From the NCBI GenBank assembly GCA_029258405.1, contig JARHYY010000101.1, forward strand, positions 1 through 27,110: 27,110 nucleotides of DNA, in the 5' to 3' direction. The notes beneath the pieces were generated by a model, which saw only the letters and a list, made by a program, of their open reading frames with translations, did not search any database and was not told the DNA's origin. Below, piece by piece: positions 8,246-16,469 of this stretch. Origin of the DNA: Helicobacteraceae bacterium. Lineage in GTDB: Bacteria > Campylobacterota > Campylobacteria > Campylobacterales > Helicobacteraceae. A program made the translations under genes and the position numbers. Position 1 is the first letter of the stretch; the number at the start of each line of letters is the position of its first letter.

Positions 8246-9523
8246 ATGTTCCGTTATATTGTTGCTGTTTTATTGTGTGCCATCATATTTGCAGGTTGCT
8301 CAAATACTGTTCGAGTTGCCACGCAAGAGCATTTTAGGCATCATACACAAAATGATATTTATAGGGACATGCAACCTTATGCAATGGATGCTCATGAATA
8401 CAGCCCTATTTCTACGCCACAAGAAATTCAAAATATATATTCCAAAAAGGCAATTGATCGCTATCAAAAACCAAAAAACCGCAAGCAACGCAAACGCGTG
8501 AGAGTTACAAGAAAAATAAGACAAACACAAAAAGACATTAGGCAAATTCGTCGTGTGCTCAATGAGCATATTAAACAAGAATGGGGCGCAAAAGAAATTG
8601 AAAGGGATAACCGAAAAAGGCTTGTGAAATACACAAATCATTATAAAAGTCGCTCAAGAATAGATTTTGAAAATGGGCATATTATAGTCGAAACAATCGA
8701 TTCTCATAAACCACAAGAATCCCTAAAAAAAGCTATAATAGCTACATTGCTAGCCCCAAATAACCCTGATGGGATTGAAATTGCAGATGATAGTGCGATT
8801 AGTTTCAATGGCAGACCATATTTAGCAGATTTTATAAAAGATCATGATGGTGAGCAGATTTTATATGAATGGAGGGCAAATCGTTATGCAGAATATTTGC
8901 TCCACAATAAATTACAAAAACGAATATCAAATGGTAATAGAGTTTGGTTTGTGCATTTTGCAATGGAAAAAGATTTTTCAAAAACTCAAAGCATACAGTA
9001 TCATGATATTATCACAAAATACACAAGAATAAACAATGTCGATAGAGCATTAGTATTAGGCATTATTAAAACAGAAAGTAGTTTTAACCCTTATGCTACA
9101 AGCAATGCCCCTGCTTATGGGCTCATGCAGATTGTCCCTGATTCTGCTGGCAAAGATGCTTATGAAGTTATTAATGGCTATTCGGGCATGCCCACTGCAT
9201 ATATGCTCTATAAACCAGAAATAAATATTCAATATGGAACAACCTACCTCAATATTTTAGCAACTCGTTATCTCAATGGGATTACCAACGCACAAAGTCA
9301 AGAATACTGCATTATCGCTGCTTACAATGCAGGAGCTGGAGCTGTTTTGCAAACTTTTCATGAAGATAAAAAAAGAGCCATTGAAATTATCAATAAAAAA
9401 ACACCTAATGAGATATATAATATCTTGGTACGCAATCTTCCATCTTATGAAGGTAGAAGATACCTTGAAAAAGTAACTATGGCTAAAAGAGATTTTATAC
9501 ATGTAAATTACAGAGGTAAATAA
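8246..9523 (+). CDS. mltC: MltC-like lytic transglycosylase lipoprotein
   Basis: The 425-aa protein begins with a lipoprotein signal peptide with lipobox IFAGC (C18). A strongly basic segment follows (about 75-125, rich in Lys/Arg), then a region like the MltC N-terminal domain (about 135-255), and a C-terminal Slt-type catalytic domain. The catalytic glutamate is E277 in IIKTESSFNPYA. YGLMQIVPDSAGKDAYEV and YCIIAAYNAGAGAVLQTF are typical, and the details follow E. coli MltC more than MltD or Slt70. The enzyme should cleave peptidoglycan glycan strands to 1,6-anhydro products at the outer membrane. Its stop overlaps the psd start by one base (TAATG), so it belongs to the operon. The choice of MltC over related transglycosylases is probable, not certain. 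Confidence 0.85.
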   Translation: MFRYIVAVLLCAIIFAGCSNTVRVATQEHFRHHTQNDIYRDMQPYAMDAHEYSPISTPQEIQNIYSKKAIDRYQKPKNRKQRKRVRVTRKIRQTQKDIRQIRRVLNEHIKQEWGAKEIERDNRKRLVKYTNHYKSRSRIDFENGHIIVETIDSHKPQESLKKAIIATLLAPNNPDGIEIADDSAISFNGRPYLADFIKDHDGEQILYEWRANRYAEYLLHNKLQKRISNGNRVWFVHFAMEKDFSKTQSIQYHDIITKYTRINNVDRALVLGIIKTESSFNPYATSNAPAYGLMQIVPDSAGKDAYEVINGYSGMPTAYMLYKPEINIQYGTTYLNILATRYLNGITNAQSQEYCIIAAYNAGAGAVLQTFHEDKKRAIEIINKKTPNEIYNILVRNLPSYEGRRYLEKVTMAKRDFIHVNYRGK

Positions 9524-10326
9524 TGCGATTGAGGAATATCTGCTCAAATATCTTTGGCTATTTTGCCTGTTTTCCCTTTCCTTTTTTCTTTCAGAAAATT
9601 ATTAATAAAATTTATGTAAATATGTTTTCTGTTGATTTGAGTGAGCATGAGCCCATACATTATTACCCAACGCTCAATGCACTCTTTACACGCTCATTAG
9701 TAAAGAGGAGGGATTACAATAAGGCTCATAATGTGCTTATTGCCCCATGTGATTCAAAGGTAATTGCTCAAGGCATTGCAAGCAATGATAGAGCTATGCA
9801 AATTAAAGGAAAGACTTATCAAGTTTCAAAACTACTTGGAGAAAAGATTGAAAAGAAAATGAATTTTATTAATTTTTATCTCTCCCCTCAAGATTATCAT
9901 CGTTTTCATGCACCAACAGATTTATATATGCACAGTATTCGCTATTTTAGTGGCTATCTTTATTCAGTTCGAGAATCAGTTTTACAATCAACTGATAATA
10001 TATTTGCTCACAATGAAAGGGTGGTTATAAAAGCTTTTGATAATTATGGAAACTCTATTTTTTTTGTTGCTGTTGGTGCGATGAATGTTGGTAAGATTAT
10101 AATTTACAAAGAACCAAAAATACATACTAATAGCAAAAAACCTGATATAATCTATCAGTACAAAGAACCTATTTTGATCAAAAAAGGGGAAGAAATGGGC
10201 TATTTTAAAATGGGTTCAAGTATTATTCTCTTTGTAGATAATTGTCTGATTCATGAAAATATTAATAAAATTCGTTTTGGAGAAGACATAGGTACTTTTT
10301 ACACAAAGGAGTTGAATGATGAATAA
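9523..10326 (+). CDS. psd: Phosphatidylserine decarboxylase
   Basis: Psd makes phosphatidylethanolamine from phosphatidylserine at the inner membrane. The 267-aa proenzyme has the block NFYLSPQDYHRFHAPTD with histidines H126 and H129. The self-cleavage site GSS is at residues 231-233, where S232 should become the pyruvoyl group and split the protein into a large beta chain and a short alpha chain. A hydrophobic N-terminal stretch (about 8-30) fits membrane association. The start overlaps the previous stop by one base, and its end overlaps nadA by 11 bp. The psd-nadA pair is also found in H. pylori as I recall. Confidence 0.93.
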   Translation: MRLRNICSNIFGYFACFPFPFFFQKIINKIYVNMFSVDLSEHEPIHYYPTLNALFTRSLVKRRDYNKAHNVLIAPCDSKVIAQGIASNDRAMQIKGKTYQVSKLLGEKIEKKMNFINFYLSPQDYHRFHAPTDLYMHSIRYFSGYLYSVRESVLQSTDNIFAHNERVVIKAFDNYGNSIFFVAVGAMNVGKIIIYKEPKIHTNSKKPDIIYQYKEPILIKKGEEMGYFKMGSSIILFVDNCLIHENINKIRFGEDIGTFYTKELNDE

Positions 10327-11311
10327 AATTATGCAAATCAAAAAACTCAAAAATGAGCTAGGTGCAGTTATTGCTGCCCATTTTTATCAAAAAGATGAAG
10401 TAGTTAATATTGCTGATATTACAGGAGATTCTCTTGAATTAGCTAAAAAAACAAGAGATAGCGATAAAGATTTGGTGGTCTTTTGTGGTGTAAGCTTTAT
10501 GGGGCAGAGTGTAAAAATTTTAGCTCCACACAAAAGGGTATTCATGCCTAAAGCAGCTTGTTGCTCTATGGCTCGTATGATTGATAGCAATTATTTTGAT
10601 GATTCAATAAGCCTTATGGAAGAATATGGCATTACTCAAGATGATATTATACCTGTAACATACATTAACTCTAACGCAGAGGTGAAAGCAAAAGTAGGGG
10701 CAATGAATGGATTTGTTTGCACAAGCTCCAATGCTGCACAAATTATGCAGCATGCACAAAAAGAACATAAAAAAATTTTTTTTCTCCCTGATAAGTGTTT
10801 AGGGCAGAATCTTGCCATAAAGAATAAACAAAAATATGCAGTATTGGGCATAGATAGCAAGACAAAAGTAACAGAAGCAGATATTATATGTTACAATGGC
10901 TTTTGCTCTGTACATCAGCTTTTTACACCCCATGATATAGATTTCTATCGACAAAAATATCCTGATATTCTTATAGTAGTTCATCCAGAATGCGACCCAA
11001 AGGTTTGCGAGAAAGCGGACTTTGTAGGCTCAACAAGTCAAATTATTGCCTTTATCCAATCTCTTGACGAGGAACAAAAGGTAGCAGTAGGTACAGAGTA
11101 TAATTTAGTCAAAAGATTAAGGAGCAAGAATACATTTGTCCTTAGCAGCACTAAGCCAGAATGCCCCACTATGAATGAAACTTCGCTTGATGATGTTCTG
11201 AATGTTTTAGAAGCATATAAAAAGGGGGATTTTTATGCTGAAATAACTCTTGATGAACATGTAAGGCTTCTTGCTTTCAAAGCTCTTAATAGAATGCTTG
11301 AGCTCTCATAA
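10316..11311 (+). CDS. nadA: Quinolinate synthase
   Basis: NadA condenses iminoaspartate with dihydroxyacetone phosphate to give quinolinate for NAD synthesis and carries an oxygen-sensitive [4Fe-4S] cluster. Likely cluster cysteines are C82 or C83 (KAACCSMA), C197 (GFCSVHQLF) and C283 (KPECPTMNE). Other conserved blocks are AHFYQKDEV, GDSLELAK, and HPECDPKVCEKADFVGSTS. There are two candidate ATGs in tandem; with AAGGAG at about 10306-10311 the second (10319) has better spacing, so the true product may be 330 rather than 331 aa. No nadC or nadB follows, unlike the arrangement I recall for H. pylori. Confidence 0.95.
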   Translation: MMNKIMQIKKLKNELGAVIAAHFYQKDEVVNIADITGDSLELAKKTRDSDKDLVVFCGVSFMGQSVKILAPHKRVFMPKAACCSMARMIDSNYFDDSISLMEEYGITQDDIIPVTYINSNAEVKAKVGAMNGFVCTSSNAAQIMQHAQKEHKKIFFLPDKCLGQNLAIKNKQKYAVLGIDSKTKVTEADIICYNGFCSVHQLFTPHDIDFYRQKYPDILIVVHPECDPKVCEKADFVGSTSQIIAFIQSLDEEQKVAVGTEYNLVKRLRSKNTFVLSSTKPECPTMNETSLDDVLNVLEAYKKGDFYAEITLDEHVRLLAFKALNRMLELS

Positions 11312-11319
11312 AAGCAAAA

Positions 11320-11360
11320 ACAACCACTAATAAATTTTACATAAATAATATTAGGGTTGT
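11320..11360. terminator. Probable bidirectional terminator hairpin after nadA
   Basis: ACAACCACTAAT (11320-11331) pairs with ATTAGGGTTGT (11350-11360) as an 11-bp stem with one bulged base. A short T-containing tract follows on the plus strand and A-rich sequence precedes it. It lies between the convergent ends of nadA and the glycan operon, where a two-way terminator is expected. The U tract is weak. Confidence 0.5.
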
Positions 11361-11394
11361 CTTTATTGTGCATAATATATTTTTGAATATGCAA

Positions 11395-12921
11395 TTATTT
11401 TTTGAGGGCATGGGCAATAAAGGAGGCTATAGCTTCTCCTGAATGCCCTAGGTTAAAAACTTCTTTTGAACGGTAATTTTTAATTTCATTTTGTTTCTTC
11501 TTGTAGTCCTTTTTTATTTCTTCTATAAGGGATACTACTTCTTGTGCGTTTGATGCTGCTTTATGCAACAAAGGATTATAAAAACAAACATCTGCATAGG
11601 TATGATGTAAAACTGATTTATCAGAGAATAATAATATTGCTGGCTTTAGCGTAGTAAGAGGAAAGGTATAAACTAAAGATGAGAAATCACCAATCAAACA
11701 AAGACTTGAAGCCATAATTTCAACACTCAATTTTTCAGTTGTATCATAAATAAAATGTGGGTAATGACAAAAATGTTTTTTAAGTGCCAAAAAACTCTCA
11801 TGCTCCCTAAAGATTGGATAGGGTCTTAAATATATTTTTTGCTCCTTAGGGAGCATATATTCTAAAAATTCTATGATAATATCAAAATTTTCAAGATTAT
11901 TAATTGCAATTAAAATATCCTTAGCTTCAATGTGTTTCTTTTCTTGTATAAGCTTCTTTTGAAAACTTTCATATTCATCTATATTAAAATCTAAACTTGG
12001 ATATCCAGCACATAAGAGCTCATGACTTGCTCCTAATTCTTCAAACTTATCTTTAAAAATTTTATAATTTGAATAAGAAGTTATGACTCTATATCCACCA
12101 ATACCTATTTTTTTCCTAAACCATAAATTATCAAATGGTCTTTTACGCATAACTAAACTTGCTATAGGTTCAATATACGCATGAGGAACATAAACTTTTT
12201 TAGAACTTTGGGGAGGGGTTTTAATGGGAAAAGAGAGCACAACATAAAAGGCAAAAATATCCAAAAAGAGCAAGAAATATGCTAATGGTGGAAGCAATAT
12301 CGATAGAGCATCATTACGCATAAATTTTTCATGGAAGCAGATAAAAACAATATCAATATTTTGTTCTTGAAGCTTTTCTATCACTCTGCATAAATGTTTA
12401 TTATCTGTAAAATCACTTATCATAATACCTACTTGAGAATCTTTCTTGAGTTGATATTTTGATTCATAATATATACTTACTTCTTGAGCATATTTTAAGA
12501 TTTTCTGCTGAAGTGCGTTATTGCTATTCCAATCATGATATATAAATGTAGAAACAAACAAACTTGCCATACCTAGAATATAACAATCATCATCAGATAG
12601 AGCATCAATATGCTCTGCTGTAATTACTGAAACAATAGGGAGCAATATTTTTTCACACTCTTTAATGCCATCAAATATCATATCTAAAGGCAATAATTTA
12701 CAAGCATTTTCATAGAGTTTTTCTCTTAATTTTTCATCTTGATGCACAATCCATAGGCATGCTATATTATCCTTCAGCTCATGCAATGAGCTCCCACTAA
12801 TGCCATCATCAACAAAGATATATTCAATATCCATATTCATGCGATTTGACAAAGCATACAACATGCTTGCACATAAGTCTGAATCCTCACATTTTGGATA
12901 TAAATATATTGTTTTATTCAT
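11395..12921 (-). CDS. CDP-glycerol glycerophosphotransferase-like / GT-B type transferase
   Basis: The protein is 508 aa from the ATG at 12921, which I prefer because GAGAGG stands 5 bp before it; an in-frame GTG lies two codons upstream. The C-terminal half resembles the TagB/TagF family: LCAGYPSLDFNID (about residues 303-315), LRPYP (365-369) and ASSLCLIGDFSSLVYTF (404-420) followed by PAILLF. In known members the equivalent D-x-SS-x-x-x-D region handles the CDP-alcohol or nucleotide donor. A hydrophobic stretch at about 209-231 may anchor it to the membrane. The N-terminal 200 residues are not recognised. It is the last gene of the six-gene minus-strand operon, 12 bp after its neighbour, which suggests it adds a glycosyl or polyol-phosphate unit to a surface glycan. 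Donor and acceptor are unknown. Confidence 0.6.
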   Translation of the reverse strand: MNKTIYLYPKCEDSDLCASMLYALSNRMNMDIEYIFVDDGISGSSLHELKDNIACLWIVHQDEKLREKLYENACKLLPLDMIFDGIKECEKILLPIVSVITAEHIDALSDDDCYILGMASLFVSTFIYHDWNSNNALQQKILKYAQEVSIYYESKYQLKKDSQVGIMISDFTDNKHLCRVIEKLQEQNIDIVFICFHEKFMRNDALSILLPPLAYFLLFLDIFAFYVVLSFPIKTPPQSSKKVYVPHAYIEPIASLVMRKRPFDNLWFRKKIGIGGYRVITSYSNYKIFKDKFEELGASHELLCAGYPSLDFNIDEYESFQKKLIQEKKHIEAKDILIAINNLENFDIIIEFLEYMLPKEQKIYLRPYPIFREHESFLALKKHFCHYPHFIYDTTEKLSVEIMASSLCLIGDFSSLVYTFPLTTLKPAILLFSDKSVLHHTYADVCFYNPLLHKAASNAQEVVSLIEEIKKDYKKKQNEIKNYRSKEVFNLGHSGEAIASFIAHALKK

Positions 12922-12933
12922 ATTCACCTCTCA

Positions 12934-13989
12934 TTAATAAAACCACCTCATGTCAAGAGTGGCAACAAAAATGATATTATCAGCTCTGCTTAAATCCCCT
13001 TTTTGATAAGGACCACAAAGAATAAAATCACATTGATTACATAAATGAACAAATTGTTCCCATTTTACGATAGGTTTGCCCATATAAAAAGCATCTTCAT
13101 TATAATCATCTATAAAACAAAGTATATTCAAAGAACAAGCTCGAGCAAAACAAAAAGCTAAAAAGGCTGCTTGTTTTGTGCCAAAAATAGCAATTCTATT
13201 ATCAACTACCTTTGGTAAACAATTTTTAAGCACAGATTTTGCATTTCGCACAATAGCTTCCTTTGCACTTACATAAGGAAAGAAAGGGGCAATAAATTTG
13301 CCCCCCCCCCCCGCTGGCTTCTGAAAAACCATAGTCAATCTACACAAATATTCTCCGTATAAAGAGTGAGAAAAGCGATAACTGTTTGTATGTTCATAAT
13401 ATTTTTCTATATCATTGAGAAAATTTTTTGCACTATATTCTCCTATCTTAACAACATTGCCCTGATTATATCTACCAAATTTTGCATTTTGTCCTAAAAA
13501 CTCCTCATATATCCATGCTCCTTTATAGAGATAATCATTACAAAAACATAATTGCAACATTTTATTGGGCATATACGCAAAGCAACCTGCAGAAAACCCT
13601 CCAACAATGGGAGAACGCCATATAATATAACCATTACCTTTAGTGCAATTATGAATATTTTCAAATAATGTTTTTTGATCAAATATCCAATGCCCTATCT
13701 CTTTAATAGTTACAACATCAAAAACTTCATTGAACCCGTAATGCTCTCTCAAGTTCTGCCCTAAGTCATAAGGCAAACAACATTCATAGGCATTATCTAT
13801 ATCAATGCAACGGTAATAAGAAAACCCATATTCTTTATACACCTCTTGAGCTGAAATCCGTTGAGCAATAGCATGCCCATGCCTATCTTCTCTCTTATCT
13901 TGAGAGCCAAACTCTAAAACACTATCTGTGTGCATACCATCTTTTTTTAAAAAATCTAAAATTTCATAATCGACCTTATAAAACCCCAT
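12934..13989 (-). CDS. SAM methyltransferase-like protein with C-terminal Rossmann-like domain, phase-variable
   Basis: The 351-aa product has an N-terminal class I methyltransferase-like domain: VLEFGSQD (residues 24-31) as motif I, CIDID (61-65) as the acidic motif II, and DVVTIKEIGHWIF (91-103). From about residue 264 there is a second alpha/beta domain beginning NRIAIFGTKQAAFLAF and continuing LNILCFIDDYNEDAFYMGKPI, like the nucleotide-binding domains appended to sugar-modifying enzymes. Between them a run of 12 G on the coding strand encodes G227-G230. With 12 G the frame is open; 11 or 13 G bring stops 11 to 26 codons past the tract. The start has a GAGGGA ribosome-binding site and lies 9 bp after the fusion gene. 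The substrate is unknown; a sugar on a surface glycan is likely from context. Confidence 0.65.
   Translation of the reverse strand: MGFYKVDYEILDFLKKDGMHTDSVLEFGSQDKREDRHGHAIAQRISAQEVYKEYGFSYYRCIDIDNAYECCLPYDLGQNLREHYGFNEVFDVVTIKEIGHWIFDQKTLFENIHNCTKGNGYIIWRSPIVGGFSAGCFAYMPNKMLQLCFCNDYLYKGAWIYEEFLGQNAKFGRYNQGNVVKIGEYSAKNFLNDIEKYYEHTNSYRFSHSLYGEYLCRLTMVFQKPAGGGGKFIAPFFPYVSAKEAIVRNAKSVLKNCLPKVVDNRIAIFGTKQAAFLAFCFARACSLNILCFIDDYNEDAFYMGKPIVKWEQFVHLCNQCDFILCGPYQKGDLSRADNIIFVATLDMRWFY
13301..13312 (-). repeat. Poly-G tract (G12 on coding strand), likely slipped-strand contingency site
   Basis: Twelve consecutive C on the plus strand, within the methyltransferase-like gene. Helicobacter and Campylobacter use such tracts to switch surface-glycan genes on and off. 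The length given here keeps the gene in frame. Confidence 0.85.
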
Positions 13990-13998
13990 ATTAATCCC

Positions 13999-15939
13999 TC
14001 AAAACAAATTATATTTTTCATTACTAAAAACTTCATCTACAATTGCGATAATATCACCATCCGCTTTTCTTGGGCTTACAGTAAAGTGATCTATTCCCTT
14101 ATAGGAATCATCAATGCGATGCCCCTGCTCTTTCAACTTATGGCATATCTCCTCAAAAAGCCTACAAGGATTTGTACAAAACTCTTCATAACTTATAATA
14201 ATTTTTCTTGCATTATCAATAGAAGAAAGAATCATATCACGAAATATAATAGCATTTTTTAAAGTAATGGCGGCATATAAAACAGGGTTATTTTCAAAAC
14301 AAATATTTGGAGTAATGTATGTGGAATACCCAGGTAAATGGGGTGAAAGAGTTTTATATAAATGCACTAATGCTAGGACATGGGTATAAATATCCCTCTC
14401 TAAAACAATATAGAGAGTATCATCAAACATTTGCTCAAAAATATATACTTCTTGAGCTGAGCTCTTTGTAATGAGTGGCTTATGTATCGTATTTATAAAA
14501 CCTATATAAAAAGATTTTGCTTTTTGTAATTGTAGTGAATTCATATTCTTATAAGTTGAAAAATCGCTCGTAAGTCTATTACCCAAAATAAGCGAAAGTG
14601 CAGAAAATTCCATAATTCCTGTCATGCCCTGCGTTACTCCAAAATGGCTTTCAAAACAACTTTGCTGGCTAAAAAAATGTTTCATGAGTTGATAATTTTT
14701 AAGACCAACAATAGGAGTATTAATATATGAAGCTAACATGTTAGGAAAATAACCAAAAATCTCTAATGAGCTTAGCCATTGTGTCATTACGGTTGTTCCA
14801 CATCGCCCCAAGGCATAAGAAACACAAATCATTGGATATTTATTCTTTTGATAAGTATAATGGGCAATAAAATTTTCTTCTTGATTCTCCATTTCATTAT
14901 TAAGCGTATGCTTCAATAACTTATTAATATAATATTCATAATATTCTATATTATCATTAATTTTTTCATATTCATTTTTAATAAAAGCATTAAAATATGT
15001 ATTTTCAAATGTATCATTATTCCATATATCTATAAAATACTGTTCATTATGACGAGTAAAAATATCTTTCATTTTAGAAGAGTAGAAATAATTATCAATA
15101 TGTCTTATTGCTGGCAAATGCACCCCCCCCCCAGCCTCTTGAGATAGCAAGCTATCTTTTATACTCATAGCTCTTGATTGATTATTCATACAAATAAAAA
15201 TAAAATTAAAATTGTTAATATGAATATCTTCTTTGTTAAAAATCGCTCTTTTATCTTTAATGAAAGGTGAAAAATGTTCATCATGTACATATATTTCAAT
15301 ACTTACTTTACTTAAAGAATTCATATCCTCTAAAAATTCAAGCATACTTTTCCCATTCCAACCATAACCATAAATAAGTACTTTCAAGCTATTTGCATTA
15401 AATTGCTTTTTATTTATAATTTGTAAAACTTTATTAGCATTGGTAGGAATCATATCTTCATTATGCCCTTCAATAATAATATCTGGTGTTTGTGGTGCTT
15501 CATATACAGAATCTATGCCACTAAAAAATGTTAAAAGATTTGATCGAGCTTTTTTATATAATCCTTTCACATCTCTTTGCTCGCAAATATTTATATCAGT
15601 ATCCACAAAAACTTCAAAAAAGGCTCCTGAAGGAAAAAGGCTCCTTGCTGCTTCCCTATCTTCCCTAAAAGGAGATATAAGGGAAACAAGCACAATAAAA
15701 CCTTTTTTATAAAATAAAAATGCTATCTCGGCAGTTCGCCTTATATTTTCTTTTCTTGAAACATCATCAAAGCCTAAATCTTTATTTACCCCCGCCCTTA
15801 GCTCATCTCCATCAAGAACACAGCTCTTATGGCCCTGGTGCTCTAAATAAGCATGCAAAAAATTTGCCATTGTCGTCTTTCCTGCTCCACTAAGCCCAGT
15901 AAGCCATATCACACATGGTAATATCTGATTTTCTCTCAT
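13999..15939 (-). CDS. APS kinase / Rossmann-like / sulfotransferase fusion protein, phase-variable
   Basis: This 646-aa protein has three parts. Residues 1-178 are a complete adenylylsulfate kinase: P-loop GLSGAGKTT (15-23), DGDELRAGVNKDLGF (43-57), ENIRR (64-68), SPFREDREAAR (89-99), RDVKGLYKKAR (122-132) and GIDSVYEAP (141-149). It should phosphorylate APS to PAPS. Residues 186-268 look like a Rossmann domain (VLIYGYGWNGKSMLEFLED). Residues 370-640 resemble sulfotransferases: the PAPS 5'-phosphosulfate loop is SYALGRCGTTVMTQWLSS (374-391), a candidate 3'-phosphate region is VLERDIYTHVLAL, and SYEEFCTNPCRLFEEICHKL (583-602) is the usual distal motif. G270-G272 are encoded by a G10 tract just before this last domain. 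The ATG overlaps the upstream kinase stop (ATGA). I infer one protein that makes and uses PAPS to sulfate a glycan. The APS kinase is certain, the sulfotransferase probable. Confidence 0.8.
   Translation of the reverse strand: MRENQILPCVIWLTGLSGAGKTTMANFLHAYLEHQGHKSCVLDGDELRAGVNKDLGFDDVSRKENIRRTAEIAFLFYKKGFIVLVSLISPFREDREAARSLFPSGAFFEVFVDTDINICEQRDVKGLYKKARSNLLTFFSGIDSVYEAPQTPDIIIEGHNEDMIPTNANKVLQIINKKQFNANSLKVLIYGYGWNGKSMLEFLEDMNSLSKVSIEIYVHDEHFSPFIKDKRAIFNKEDIHINNFNFIFICMNNQSRAMSIKDSLLSQEAGGGVHLPAIRHIDNYFYSSKMKDIFTRHNEQYFIDIWNNDTFENTYFNAFIKNEYEKINDNIEYYEYYINKLLKHTLNNEMENQEENFIAHYTYQKNKYPMICVSYALGRCGTTVMTQWLSSLEIFGYFPNMLASYINTPIVGLKNYQLMKHFFSQQSCFESHFGVTQGMTGIMEFSALSLILGNRLTSDFSTYKNMNSLQLQKAKSFYIGFINTIHKPLITKSSAQEVYIFEQMFDDTLYIVLERDIYTHVLALVHLYKTLSPHLPGYSTYITPNICFENNPVLYAAITLKNAIIFRDMILSSIDNARKIIISYEEFCTNPCRLFEEICHKLKEQGHRIDDSYKGIDHFTVSPRKADGDIIAIVDEVFSNEKYNLF
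15123..15132 (-). repeat. Poly-G tract (G10 on coding strand) between Rossmann-like and sulfotransferase parts
   Basis: Ten consecutive C on the plus strand. With 10 G the long frame stays open. With 9 G a TAA follows 5 codons after the tract, and with 11 G a TGA follows 9 codons after it. An off state would leave a protein of about 275-280 aa containing the whole APS kinase but no sulfotransferase part. Confidence 0.85.
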
Positions 15940-16469
15940 AAATATCCTTTAAATTTTATAGCAATTTGCTTGAAAATAATCTCTATATTGCTCTGTAATT
16001 TATCTCTAGTATTATTGCTTAGCACTAAATGAGCTTTTGGTTCATCAAAGGCAATATCTAAACCTACAACATCTTTTATGTTTCCTGCTAATGCTTGGCT
16101 GTATAATCCTTTTTGATCCCTTGCCTTAAGTTCTTGCAAGTCGCATTGTATATAAACCTCAAAATAATGTTTCAAAATAGAACGGTTATAAGCATATACT
16201 TCATCAAAAAGGGAAATAGTGCTTATTATACTACTTATACCTTGAATGCTCAAAAAATTTGCAAAATCTGCATATTTTTTTGCAATTTCAATGCGTCCTT
16301 TTTTGTTATAATCATAAATTTGTAGTAAATCTCGTATGCTATCTCCATCAATTTGCACAATAGGCATTTGCTCTCGAATCTTTGCACATAAAGCTGTTGA
16401 TATAGTGCTTTTTCCGCTACCTGCTAATCCTGTTATCCAAATAACAAAGCCTTCTTTTATCCCTTCCAT
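15936..16469 (-). CDS. CysC-family (APS kinase-like) small kinase, substrate uncertain
   Basis: From the ATG at 16469, with AAAAGG 7 bp upstream, the product is 177 aa; a TTG two codons earlier is less likely. It is a P-loop kinase of the APS kinase family: GLAGSGKST (14-22), IDGDSIRDL (40-48) and ARDQKGLYSQA (116-126). It departs from true APS kinases at substrate positions. The VNKDLGF and ENIRR blocks are replaced (IYDYNKKGRIEIAKK), SPFREDR becomes SLFDEVYAYNR, and the tail has VVGLDIAFDEPKAH. Campylobacter Cj1415, a CysC homologue, phosphorylates CDP-phosphoramidate in capsule phosphoramidate synthesis, and this gene may belong to that divergent type. No other phosphoramidate genes are visible here. 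It overlaps the aminotransferase end by 13 bp and the fusion gene start by 4 bp. Confidence 0.7.
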   Translation of the reverse strand: MEGIKEGFVIWITGLAGSGKSTISTALCAKIREQMPIVQIDGDSIRDLLQIYDYNKKGRIEIAKKYADFANFLSIQGISSIISTISLFDEVYAYNRSILKHYFEVYIQCDLQELKARDQKGLYSQALAGNIKDVVGLDIAFDEPKAHLVLSNNTRDKLQSNIEIIFKQIAIKFKGYL

